A program made the translations under genes and the position numbers. The notes under the pieces are model-generated. The model was not told the DNA's origin. It was given only the letters and a program-made list of their open reading frames with translations, and did no database searches. A DNA stretch of 14,841 bases from NCBI GenBank assembly GCA_044868295.1, contig JBIOWF010000364.1, forward strand, positions 1 to 14,841. The letters run 5' to 3'. The DNA is from JBIOWF01 sp044868295 (GTDB taxonomy: Bacteria > Actinomycetota > Actinomycetes > Streptosporangiales > Streptosporangiaceae). Below, in pieces: positions 1 to 6,587 of the stretch. How positions within the stretch are numbered: the first letter of the stretch is position 1; every line of letters starts with the position of its first letter.

Positions 1-106
1 GACAGGACGGCGCAAGGTCACTTCGGGCGAGCTCGCCGTATGGTGCGAAACGGGGCTCTACCGACCCCCGTGGGCAAATGTCGGCGTGGTAAGGCAGGAT
101 TACGGT
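1..106 (+). promoter_or_regulatory. Leader region upstream of the DNA ligase gene
   Basis: No gene is supported here. A perfect 12-bp palindrome GGCGAGCTCGCC lies at 26-37. A 6-bp inverted repeat, ACGGGG at 50-55 with CCCCGT at 66-71, follows with a 10-nt loop. A purine-rich AAGGCAGG at about 91-98 is the likely ribosome binding site for the ligase. No convincing -10/-35 pair is visible. A regulatory role for the inverted repeats is only a possibility, since short palindromes are frequent in such GC-rich DNA. Confidence 0.3.
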
Positions 107-1633
107 GTGTTGCTGATCGACCTTGCCCGGACGTCGGCGGCGGTCGCCGCGAAGTCCGCGCGACTGGCCAAGATCGCCCATCTGGCCGAGCTGCTGAGCA
201 GGGTCGGGCCGGACGAGGCCGTGATAGCGATCGCCTACCTGTCCGGAGAGCTGCCGCAACGCCAGATCGGCGTCGGGTGGCGCGGCCTGCGGGATGTCCC
301 TGAGCCGCGTCAGGTAGCCACGGCGACCCTCACCCAGGTCGACGCGCTTCTCGATCGGATCAAGGCGCAGTCGGGGCCGGGCTCGCAGGCCGCCCGGAAG
401 GCCCTTGTCGCCGAGCTGTTCGGGGCGGCCACCCGCCAGGAGCAGTCCTTCCTGTCGCGGCTGTTGGGCGGCGAGCTGCGGCAAGGCGCGCTCGACGGTG
501 TGATGATCGAGGCGATCGCCAAGGCGGCCGGTGTCCCGTCGGCAGAGGTCCGGCGGGCTCTCATGCTCCGCGGGTGGCTGCCCGCGGTGGGCGCGGCGGC
601 CCTGAAGGGCGGCATCGACGAGCTGCGCGCGTTCCATCTTGAGGTGGGCCGGCCGGTGGCGCCGATGCTCGCGCAGAGCGCGCCGACGGTCACCGCCGCC
701 CTGGAGAAGATCGGGGGTCCGGCCGCGGTGGAGTGGAAGCTCGACGGCGTCCGGGTGCAGGCCCACCGATCAGGCGACCAGGTCGGCGTCTTCACCCGAG
801 CCCTCGACGACATCACCGCGCAGGTGCCCGAGCTGGTCGAGGCGATGCTCGGCCTGCCCGTGAGCGACATCGTGCTCGACGGCGAGGTGCTCGCCCTGCG
901 TCCCGACGGCCGCCCGGAGCCGTTCCAGGTGACCGCGGGCAGGGTGGCCAGCAGGACCGACGTCGCCGGCCTGCGCGCGTCGGTTCCGCTCAGCGTCTTC
1001 TTCTTCGACGCGCTCCGGGTCGACGGGGTGGACCTGCTCGACCTGCCCTCCGAGGAGCGGCACGCGGCGCTGGCGCGATCCGTGCCGGGCAAGCTGATCA
1101 CGCCGCGCCTGATGACCGCCGACCCGGAGGAGGGCGAGGCCTTCTTCGCCGATGCCGTACGGCGCGGCCATGAGGGCGTCGTGGTGAAGGCACCGCAGAC
1201 CCCGTACGCCGCCGGGCGGCGTGGCGCCGGGTGGATCAAGGTCAAGCCCCGGCACACGCTGGACCTGGTGGTGCTGGCCGCCGAGTGGGGCAGCGGCCGG
1301 CGTCAGGGCCGGCTGTCCAACCTTCACCTGGGCGCGCTCGACCCGGAGACCGGCGGCTTCGTGATGCTCGGCAAGACGTTCAAAGGTCTTACGGACGAGC
1401 TGCTGACGTGGCAGACCGAGCAGTTCCTGCGGCTGGCGGAGGGTTCGGCGGAAGACTGGGTCGTCACCGTGAAGCCCGAACTGGTGGTGGAGATCGCCTT
1501 CGACGGAGTGCAGCGCTCGTCCCGCTATCCGGGCGGGATGGCGCTGCGCTTCGCCCGGGTCCTGCGCTATCGACCCGACAAGCGGGCCGAAGAGGCCGAC
1601 ACCGTGGCGATGGTCCGCGCCCTGATGCCGTGA
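107..1633 (+). CDS. ligB: ATP-dependent DNA ligase (LigB type)
   Basis: This enzyme seals nicks in duplex DNA using ATP through a covalent lysyl-AMP intermediate, as a non-essential ligase alongside NAD-dependent LigA. Nucleotidyltransferase motifs appear in order: motif I EWKLDG near residues 209-214 (the lysine would be adenylated), DGEVL near 258-262, motif III FFFDAL near 298-303, motif IV EGVVVKAP near 356-363 and motif V WIKVKP near 376-381. An N-terminal DNA-binding domain (about 1-190) precedes them and a C-terminal OB-fold follows. The text resembles M. tuberculosis LigB from memory, including GELRQG and QRSSRYPGG, and the 508-aa length fits its roughly 507 aa. I chose GTG at 107 because AAGGCAGG ends about 8 nt upstream and family members begin with M-L-L-x-D; an in-frame GTG at 86 is less likely. 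The gene appears intact, and its stop lies inside a stem-loop shared with the convergent neighbour. Confidence 0.95.
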   Translation: MLLIDLARTSAAVAAKSARLAKIAHLAELLSRVGPDEAVIAIAYLSGELPQRQIGVGWRGLRDVPEPRQVATATLTQVDALLDRIKAQSGPGSQAARKALVAELFGAATRQEQSFLSRLLGGELRQGALDGVMIEAIAKAAGVPSAEVRRALMLRGWLPAVGAAALKGGIDELRAFHLEVGRPVAPMLAQSAPTVTAALEKIGGPAAVEWKLDGVRVQAHRSGDQVGVFTRALDDITAQVPELVEAMLGLPVSDIVLDGEVLALRPDGRPEPFQVTAGRVASRTDVAGLRASVPLSVFFFDALRVDGVDLLDLPSEERHAALARSVPGKLITPRLMTADPEEGEAFFADAVRRGHEGVVVKAPQTPYAAGRRGAGWIKVKPRHTLDLVVLAAEWGSGRRQGRLSNLHLGALDPETGGFVMLGKTFKGLTDELLTWQTEQFLRLAEGSAEDWVVTVKPELVVEIAFDGVQRSSRYPGGMALRFARVLRYRPDKRAEEADTVAMVRALMP

Positions 1634-1659
1634 CGCACGCTCGTCGAGGAGTGCGTCAC
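1630..1659. terminator. Bidirectional stem-loop between convergent genes
   Basis: GTGACGCAC at 1630-1638 pairs perfectly with GTGCGTCAC at 1651-1659. A 12-nt interior can add a short CTC/GAG stem. The TGA stops of the ligase (1631-1633) and of the opposite gene (1656-1658) both sit within the arms. There is no T-tract, which is common for actinobacterial terminators. A bidirectional terminator is inferred from position and symmetry. Confidence 0.6.
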
Positions 1660-2270
1660 TTGACCAGGCGGACCGTCAATGGGTAGCGGAACTCGCCACC
1701 CGTGAGGGCGGCCACGCCGCCGACGACCGAGAGCACGAATGCCAGGATCCAGATGAACGGCACCAGGATCGCACCGATGATCGTGAATGGCAGCAGGATG
1801 GTCGCGCCCAGCAGGGTGAGATGGCAGTTCAGTGCCTCGACCGCGTGCCTTCTGACGTAGGGCGAGGTCCGGCCGGCGGTCAGCAGCATGAGCAGCGGAC
1901 CGATGACGAACAGCCCGCACAGCGAGAGGAGATGGGCCGCACCGGCGCCCAGCTGGTCACCGGCGTCGGCGGGCGGTGCGCCCGCATGCCCGGCGACAGC
2001 CCTCCCGGCGTGAGCCGGCGGCGCGGGAGGCACATCGGCCGCCGCGCCGGAGCCGTACAGGTCTGTCATGATCGGCATGAGATCCGCGTGGGTGCGGGCG
2101 GTCATCGCCTGGTGCAGCCGCTCGTCCATCTCGGTCTTGTCGAGCCGTCCCTCGGCGAAGGCCGTCTTGACGTGCTCGACCACCTGATCGCGGTCCTGGT
2201 TGGTGGCCCGCAACTGGGCGTGTGGCACGGGCGCCCGTCCCGGCCATGATGGTGTCGCTGCCGCCGGCAT
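1656..2270 (-). CDS. DUF1707 and DUF4870-like membrane protein
   Basis: The predicted protein has 204 aa. Residues about 20-72 match the DUF1707 (SHOCT-like) pattern, starting LRATNQDRDQVVEHV and continuing through GRLDKTEMDERL. This short helical module sits at the N-terminus of many actinobacterial membrane proteins. An Ala/Pro-rich linker (about 75-110) follows. A DUF4870-like part then has hydrophobic segments near 112-131 and 152-190 and the typical YVRRHAVEALNCHLT between them. Function is unknown for both modules, and the protein should sit in the cytoplasmic membrane. I took ATG at 2268-2270 because GGAGGG precedes it by 10 nt; the frame stays open upstream to 2396, but without a ribosome binding site or conserved sequence. 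It is a single gene convergent with the ligase. Confidence 0.85.
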   Translation of the reverse strand: MPAAATPSWPGRAPVPHAQLRATNQDRDQVVEHVKTAFAEGRLDKTEMDERLHQAMTARTHADLMPIMTDLYGSGAAADVPPAPPAHAGRAVAGHAGAPPADAGDQLGAGAAHLLSLCGLFVIGPLLMLLTAGRTSPYVRRHAVEALNCHLTLLGATILLPFTIIGAILVPFIWILAFVLSVVGGVAALTGGEFRYPLTVRLVK

Positions 2271-2508
2271 CAAAGCGTTACCCTCCGTCGATGGGGCGGA
2301 CGCGCCGGTGCCAGAAGCCATCGGAGCGAACCGCCGACCATGCGTGTGTTCCTGCCTTCGAGTCTGCCTCGCCACTGGCGTGACGCGGCGATCCACTGCC
2401 CATCTTCAGCCGCGCCTGTGTCGCCGCGCATCCGGGATATCCCCGAAGCACCCCCGAGAGGTCCCCTCATTAACAGCGTCCTGATGAATTGGACGGTATA
2501 TAGGGTGT
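2271..2508. promoter_or_regulatory. Divergent intergenic region with a possible leaderless promoter
   Basis: This spacer separates two divergent genes. On the plus strand TATATA at 2497-2502 lies 6 nt before the ATG at 2509, in an AT-rich patch in otherwise GC-rich DNA. That spacing fits a -10 element with transcription starting at or next to the ATG, giving a leaderless mRNA. TTGGAC at 2489-2494 is too close and TTAACA at 2470-2475 too far to be an ideal -35. On the minus strand the only clear signal is the ribosome binding site GGAGGG for the gene starting at 2270. Confidence 0.35.
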
Positions 2509-2847
2509 ATGAGATGGCGGGATCGCTATGGAATCAGACGGCTTCGAGGCTCGCGCATCGCCAAGTTCGACCGTGAGGCCACGGAAGCCGACATCGAGAC
2601 GCTCATCGAGTTCGCGAAGTCGAGGCACGGCGTGGAATTCTTCGTCGAGCCGGAGACCTTCGCCACAGACACCACCGCGGTCGCTGTGGCACACGACGGC
2701 GAGTGGACTCGGCGCCGCGTGGGATCCCCCGGTGTCATCCGCAAGGTCGCGAGAGACCTCGCCCTTCCCGTGTACGATGTGCAGCTCACCGGCTACCCCG
2801 CACGGATGCGGGCCTACAACGAGCGTCGCCGCCAGACCGAAGGCTAA
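2509..2847 (+). CDS. Small conserved actinobacterial hypothetical protein
   Basis: This 112-aa soluble protein has no signal peptide or membrane segment. The core from about residue 24 onward contains DIETLIEFAKSRHGVEFFVEP, then VAHDGEWTRRRVGSP, then LPVYDVQLTGYPARMRAYN. I recognise this as a small conserved family seen across Streptomyces and relatives, which carries no assigned function. The HDGEWTRRR and YDV..GYP..MR..N motifs are its hallmark. ATG at 2509 is the first start and has no strong Shine-Dalgarno, compatible with leaderless translation. Residues 1-22 are Arg-rich and not part of the remembered core, so the true start could be internal. It converges on the DUF4192 gene. Confidence 0.75.
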   Translation: MRWRDRYGIRRLRGSRIAKFDREATEADIETLIEFAKSRHGVEFFVEPETFATDTTAVAVAHDGEWTRRRVGSPGVIRKVARDLALPVYDVQLTGYPARMRAYNERRRQTEG

Positions 2848-2961
2848 TCTCTCGCCGATCTTTGCCCCGTCGCGTCGCCCAGGCCACTGCTCCCTCCGGG
2901 CGAAACCAGGCGGTCGAGGCACCAGGGTCATCGATCTCAGCGGGCGACTTTCCCCCCAACC

Positions 2962-2984
2962 GGCCGGCGCGCCCCTAGCCGGCC
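2962..2984. terminator. Inverted repeat at the end of the DUF4192 gene
   Basis: GGCCGGC at 2962-2968 pairs with GCCGGCC at 2978-2984 across a 9-nt loop. The TAG stop of the minus-strand gene (2975-2977) lies in the loop. It sits between two convergent genes and could stop transcription from both sides. No T-tract is present. GC-rich 7-bp palindromes also arise by chance in this base composition. Confidence 0.4.
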
Positions 2985-4045
2985 AGCGCGGCGGGCTCCT
3001 CACGAAGAAGTGCGAGCAGCGGCACCAGCCAGCTCATCCGGGGCCTGCCCATCTGGTCGTCCAGCTCTTTCGGCGTGGGCATCCGGTCCCGCAGCACACC
3101 GGGTGAGAGCAGGTGTGTCAGGGCCTGCCGCAGCAGGATCGCCATCGAATAGCCGGGGTCCGCCGCGAGGGCGCGCTCGAGCGCCATGCCCGCGAGAGCG
3201 CATTCACCGGCCCGCCAGGCGGCTGCCGCGAGCAGCGAGGCCGCCGGTGCCACGAAGCGGAGCTCCAGCCGCCGGGTCAGGTCCTTCCACAAGGTCAGAT
3301 GGGCGTCGCGGTCGTCCAGCAGGGCCCACGCCTCGTCCCGGACACGGATCACTGCCAGATCGAAGCCGAGCCGTGCCGCCTCCTCGTCGCCCAGCCGGTC
3401 CCCGCACGCGTAGACGTCGATCGCCGCACGCACCCTCGCCAGCCCGTCGGCCACGAACGCGGCGGCGACCTCGTCCGGCCGGTCCGCCCGCGCCAGTCTT
3501 CCCTCCACTTCGGCCGCGACGCGTCCCGTGACCTGCCGCATCGACACCCGACCAAGCCCGCCGTACGGCGCGACCGAGCGCTCCAGGCTGCGCCGGTCGG
3601 GCAACGCGACCAGCCCGTTCACGATGGCCTCGGCCGCGATCGGGCTGGACACCGGGTCGTACGGCGTCCCCTCCGCCGGGCAGCAGCCGACCCGTGTGCA
3701 CGTATACGACCAGTACCACCCGTCGTCGGCCCGCAAGGATTCCGCGACATCGATTCCGGCTCCGCGCAGCAGCCGGGTGGCCTCTTCGACCGCCGGTGTC
3801 ACCAGCGGGCCGGTGCCGTACCCGGCGAGGATGGTCATGCTCACCTGCTCCCGCTGGAGCAGCGGGACCAGCCCGTCCAGCGCGCCGGGCTCCACCGGCA
3901 GGTCCCACCGCGTGCTCAGCCGAAGGCCGGATCCGGTGAACCCGGCCACCACGAGGCTGTCCGCCGGGTGGAACCCGATGAGGTACGGCACCGCCGCGAG
4001 GACGTCCGCGGGAGACGACAACAGAAGCTTCGGGGTGGAAGTCAT
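2975..4045 (-). CDS. DUF4192 domain-containing protein
   Basis: This 356-aa protein of unknown function belongs to a family widespread in actinobacteria. Visible hallmarks are the N-terminal LLLSSPADVLAAVPYLIGF followed by HPADSLVV (residues 7-33) and a cysteine cluster CTRVGCCPAEGTPYD (about 116-130). In the family that cluster reads roughly C..CCPPEG. A helical, Ala-rich C-terminal half (GECALAGMALERALAADPGYS region) resembles a repeat-like helical fold. No signal peptide or membrane helix is evident. ATG at 4043-4045 was chosen because conserved family sequence starts there and an AGGA lies about 9 nt upstream; the open frame up to 4195 has no conserved content. The upstream divergent region carries repeated TCTGTGGA motifs that may regulate it. 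Confidence 0.9.
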   Translation of the reverse strand: MTSTPKLLLSSPADVLAAVPYLIGFHPADSLVVAGFTGSGLRLSTRWDLPVEPGALDGLVPLLQREQVSMTILAGYGTGPLVTPAVEEATRLLRGAGIDVAESLRADDGWYWSYTCTRVGCCPAEGTPYDPVSSPIAAEAIVNGLVALPDRRSLERSVAPYGGLGRVSMRQVTGRVAAEVEGRLARADRPDEVAAAFVADGLARVRAAIDVYACGDRLGDEEAARLGFDLAVIRVRDEAWALLDDRDAHLTLWKDLTRRLELRFVAPAASLLAAAAWRAGECALAGMALERALAADPGYSMAILLRQALTHLLSPGVLRDRMPTPKELDDQMGRPRMSWLVPLLALLREEPAALAG

Positions 4046-4316
4046 GACCCGAGATCCTGGCTTGCCAGACCGCCCCGATCCGCCACTGAAGATCGTTCTG
4101 TGGAGAATCGTCATTCTGTGGAAAAACAGGGGCGCCCCCGCACGCACCCCGGACGTTGATCGATCTGTGGACCTTGACCCCGTACTCGCCCACACCCGTT
4201 ACACGCCCGAAGGTCCCAGCCTCTTTGCCCGAGGAGCTGAGTACCGGCCCGGGAAAGTGGGCAAGTGGCCACACATTAGAACAAACACGTCAGCAGGCAT
4301 AACGTGGGGAAAGATC
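4046..4316. promoter_or_regulatory. Divergent promoter region with three TCTGTGGA motifs
   Basis: The region between the DUF4192 gene and the next plus-strand gene holds three same-orientation copies of a 13-nt motif. These are ATCGTTCTGTGGA at 4092-4104, ATCGTCATTCTGTGGA at 4107-4122 (three extra bases) and ATCGATCTGTGGA at 4159-4171. The TGTGGA cores followed by GAA, AAA and CCT resemble actinobacterial DnaA boxes (TTGTCCACA and its complement), with one or more mismatches each. The motifs could instead be operators for an unidentified regulator. A TTGACC at 4174-4179 could be a -35 for the plus-strand gene, but no well-spaced -10 follows. GGGGAAAG at 4306-4313 is that gene's ribosome binding site. 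Confidence 0.4.
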
Positions 4317-4817
4317 ATGGCAACAACATCCACAACCCGCTCGCCTCGGTCCGCCGCACCCTCAAGCACCGCTTCCGCCAACTGGTTCGAGTTGGACATT
4401 CCGTTCCTCAGCCTCCAAGTCCGACCAGGCGTGCGCCTGCCACACGTTAAGCTCCCTTCGATCAGCCGCACAGCGGTGAGCCGAACCATGGACGTCACTC
4501 GCAACGTGTTACCACCTCCCGACCGGATCGCCTACTACGGAGGGCTCACCACACTCGCAGCCCTGGGTGTGCTGGACTGGCCAGTCGCAGCCGCGATCGG
4601 AGCCGGAACCATGATTGCCCGCCGAGGCTGGAACGAGCAGTCCAAAGCATGGCGCGCCGAACTGGACAAAGCGCGACAAAGGATCGAGACAGCGCGGGCC
4701 AGCGAGCCGGAAGGCACCACACCGGCCAAGCGCACAACTGCCAGGACGACCACCCGGCGCGCCAGCGAACGATCGAGCACCACACGAACGTCTCGGCGAG
4801 CACAGCCGGTCAGCTGA
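4317..4817 (+). CDS. Small membrane-associated protein with a basic Thr/Arg-rich tail
   Basis: The 166-aa product is of no recognised family. Residues 1-22 are Ser/Thr/Ala-rich. Residues 23-55 hold a Leu/Pro/Val segment of amphipathic look. Residues about 71-102 form one long hydrophobic stretch (YYGGLTTLAALGVLDWPV and onward) ending in RR, which could be one helix or a hairpin. Residues 104-132 are charged and helical, and 133-166 is a low-complexity T/R/S/K tail. Such tails in actinobacteria often contact nucleic acid or the membrane surface; this is inference. ATG at 4317 is set by GGGGAAAG 4-10 nt upstream. The frame is open far upstream only because it is the shadow of the antisense DUF4192 gene. 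Codons use more A at third positions than neighbouring genes, a mild hint of a different history. Confidence 0.75.
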   Translation: MATTSTTRSPRSAAPSSTASANWFELDIPFLSLQVRPGVRLPHVKLPSISRTAVSRTMDVTRNVLPPPDRIAYYGGLTTLAALGVLDWPVAAAIGAGTMIARRGWNEQSKAWRAELDKARQRIETARASEPEGTTPAKRTTARTTTRRASERSSTTRTSRRAQPVS

Positions 4818-4837
4818 TCCGATCCGCTGTTTCGACT

Positions 4838-4877
4838 AGCCGCGACGGTGACGGGCGGCATGCGCCTGATCGCGGCT
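4838..4877. terminator. Stem-loop between convergent small genes
   Basis: AGCCGCGA at 4838-4845 pairs perfectly with TCGCGGCT at 4870-4877. The 24-nt interior can add a GGCG/CGCC stem. The right arm abuts the TAG stop of the minus-strand gene at 4878. Position between two convergent genes supports a shared terminator. No T-tract is present. Confidence 0.45.
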
Positions 4878-5084
4878 CTATCGCCCGGAGAGTTTCTCCT
4901 TGACGAGCCGTCCCACCAGCACGGGAACGAAATCACGGATGGGTCGGTCATCGAATCGGTGGTAGGCGGCCAGCACCGCAGAACGCACCTGATCAACGGT
5001 GTGCGTTGAGGCAAAAGTAGAGATCAGCCGTGAGGTCAGGTCGTCGATGGCCACATGTTCCCGCTCGATGACGTCGATAGGCAT
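4878..5084 (-). CDS. Stand-alone three-helix-bundle dimerisation domain protein
   Basis: This 68-aa protein carries EREHVAIDDLTSRLISTFA near its start, then VRSAVLAAYHRF and FVPVLVGRLVKEKL. The pattern matches the small three-helix-bundle domain found at the N-terminus of actinobacterial arsenate-reductase/low-molecular-weight phosphatase-like proteins (L..RF...H....V...V..A...F...PIR.FVP.LV.R...E.L). Here it occurs alone, with no phosphatase domain encoded nearby. The likely role is dimerisation or partner binding, by inference. ATG at 5082-5084 is fixed by GGGGAGG about 7 nt upstream; the frame is open to 5216 but without conserved sequence. Confidence 0.75.
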   Translation of the reverse strand: MPIDVIEREHVAIDDLTSRLISTFASTHTVDQVRSAVLAAYHRFDDRPIRDFVPVLVGRLVKEKLSGR

Positions 5085-5542
5085 CCGAGCCTCCCCAGGC
5101 ACTCTACGCACGCACGCGTCTACGCCATCTTCCGCCCGATAGGGCCCACATTGATAGGGAGCATCCCGTAAAATCCCGTTCTTCTTCCACTGCCAGGTGA
5201 GCTTTGATCGCCACACTCAGCAGCCCCGCCCGGCTACGCACGCCCTCACGTGCCCATGCTCTTGACGCCTCCCTGTGACCGCCTCGCCCGCCCATTGCAG
5301 GCTTGCGCGTTCACCGGGCCGACCTACGCCTGCCCAGGTCCGTGGCACCCGGCAGCAGACAGCTACCTTTCCTCCGATTGCACGGACCCGAGTAGAGGGC
5401 CGCCACGGACCGACTGCACATTCTGTGGTCCACAAGCCATGCTACAACTCTAAGTATTTAACAAATCGCGCAGAGTGTCGCCCATTCGGGCCGCCCAGAA
5501 TCTCGGAGCCTGGCAAGAGTGTCAACTGATCGGAGGAAGCGG
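5085..5542. other. Intergenic spacer with an AT-rich patch and a TGTGG palindrome
   Basis: I see no convincing gene in this 458-bp spacer. Short open frames on both strands (for example 5104-5295 on the minus strand) lack conserved content or good ribosome binding sites. A perfect 11-nt palindrome TGTGGTCCACA lies at 5425-5435. The adjoining CATTCTGTGG at 5420-5429 is identical to ten bases at 4112-4121. An unusually AT-rich patch at about 5437-5467 is the best candidate promoter zone for the secreted-protein gene starting at 5543. GGAGG at 5532-5536 is that gene's ribosome binding site. Confidence 0.35.
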
Positions 5543-6019
5543 ATGGACCGTAAGAACGCCCGATGGCTGAGCGGCGGCGCTCTAGCGCTGACCCTGCTTA
5601 CCACAAGTCTCATCGCCGGCCAGGGGCCCGCGATGGCCTCAGCGACAGCGCAGGAGACTGTGACCGCGTCGGCCGAGGTATGTGGCAGCCAGTACGGAAC
5701 CTTCGTCCATAGCGTTCACTACGTCCCGGGCGGTGGGCCCCTCGTGAACGACTACATCCAGGGAGACGACGGACTTCTCTACCATCGCCAATACTTCCTG
5801 GAGGGCAACGGAAACAGCTCGTTCTCGGGACTCTCCAACGGGGACAGGGTGAGATTCGACTACGCGCGCAACCCCTATGGCGGTGGTGGCCCCACCAACA
5901 TCTGCAGGGTCGGCTGCGGTCTGCACCCCCAGGGCGGCTCGTGGGCCGAGGGCCACTTCGGCACGGTCAACGGCCAGATCCACGTATGCAAGGACGGCAA
6001 GATCGTCCGGTGGTCGTAG
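5543..6019 (+). CDS. Unrecognised secreted protein with four cysteines
   Basis: This 158-aa preprotein has a classical Sec signal peptide: positive MDRKNARW, a hydrophobic core of about residues 11-26 (GGALALTLLTTSLIAG), and AxA-type cleavage sites at ASA (32-34) and ATA (34-36). The mature part of about 120 aa has four cysteines (about 47, 121, 125, 149), suitable for two disulfides. It is rich in Gly, Tyr and Asn, with segments HYVPGGGPLVNDYIQGDDG and NGDRVRFDYARNPYGGGG. It looks like a compact beta-rich extracellular protein. No catalytic motif or known family is apparent. ATG at 5543 is preceded by GGAGG with 6-nt spacing, whereas an in-frame GTG at 5519 has no ribosome binding site. It ends against a decayed gene on the other strand. 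Confidence 0.8.
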   Translation: MDRKNARWLSGGALALTLLTTSLIAGQGPAMASATAQETVTASAEVCGSQYGTFVHSVHYVPGGGPLVNDYIQGDDGLLYHRQYFLEGNGNSSFSGLSNGDRVRFDYARNPYGGGGPTNICRVGCGLHPQGGSWAEGHFGTVNGQIHVCKDGKIVRWS

Positions 6020-6557
6020 CAGTGACCACCTGGCCCGGCCGGGTGTCGGCTTCCTCGCGGATCACATCAGCAGGAAGCCGATCACCTACATAGCCAACCG
6101 AGGAGCCAGCCTCGCCCTTGGCCTCTCCCTCGGCGTAATACCTGCGCGCGAAGTCGCTGCGGTACTGGTATGTCCCGGTGGCCATCAGGTCCTCCCAATG
6201 CTTCCTGGCGGCCTCAGGCAGCGCCGCGAGCACGTAATCAGAATATACGCGGGTCCGGTCGTCATTAATGGAGCACACAGCCGCGAGGAGGGCCGTAAGC
6301 ACCTCCATGCCGAAGGCCCCGTGTCCGTGAGCCAGAGCCGACAACACCGCCAACTCGGGATTGCGGACCGACTCCGCCGGGTCGGTCACGATCGGCATCA
6401 GCCCAGGCCCGATCGCGAGAGGGGTGACGACCGAGTCCGGGCCGATCACGATCGGCTCGGCGCACCAAGTGGCCACTCCGTCCTCGGGAGCCAGCACCAG
6501 CATGACCGTGGGACAGGCGTGCCGCGCCCACAGGGTCGCTGCATAGACCGGCCAACT
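6020..6557 (-). pseudogene. Remnant of an actinobacterial Rpn/PD-(D/E)XK-like protein
   Basis: Read on the minus strand, the frame opens with SWPVYAATLWARHACPTV. It goes on through AEPIVIGPDSVVTPLAIGPG, NPELAVLSALAHGHG, DYVLAALPEAARKHW, ATGTYQYRSDFARRYYAEGE and AKGEA. This is the middle and rear of a large multi-copy actinobacterial family (related to Rpn/YhgA-like putative nucleases) whose members are about 250-300 aa. The N-terminal part carrying the nuclease residues is missing: upstream of SWPVY, within 30 nt, lies an in-frame stop that is also the EI24 stop at 6588. After GEAKGEA the usual C-terminal text (VL..RG..VP...R..I..C.D...L..W) is lost, and the frame runs into the secreted-protein gene, stopping at 5967. 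An internal ATG at 6503 exists, but a functional short product seems unlikely. Family assignment is from memory. Confidence 0.6.
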
Positions 6558-6587
6558 CTGTGTCGCCGATAGAAGGACCTGTGGATT

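Noticed and set aside
310..1257. A 315-codon open frame on the minus strand opposite the ligase
   Set aside because: It lies wholly within the ligase gene, has Ser/Arg/Thr/Pro-biased composition and no ribosome binding site or motif.
3113..4159. A 348-codon plus-strand frame opposite DUF4192
   Set aside because: Composition (Arg/Gln/His/Pro-rich) marks it as a shadow of the DUF4192 gene, which has recognisable family motifs.
4092..4171. Possible replication origin from DnaA-box-like motifs
   Set aside because: There are only three imperfect boxes, no AT-rich unwinding element, and no dnaA, dnaN or rep gene nearby. The motifs are better treated as possible operators.
5104..5295. A 63-codon minus-strand frame in the spacer before the secreted gene
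   Set aside because: It has no ribosome binding site, no hydrophobic or conserved segment and no recognisable similarity.
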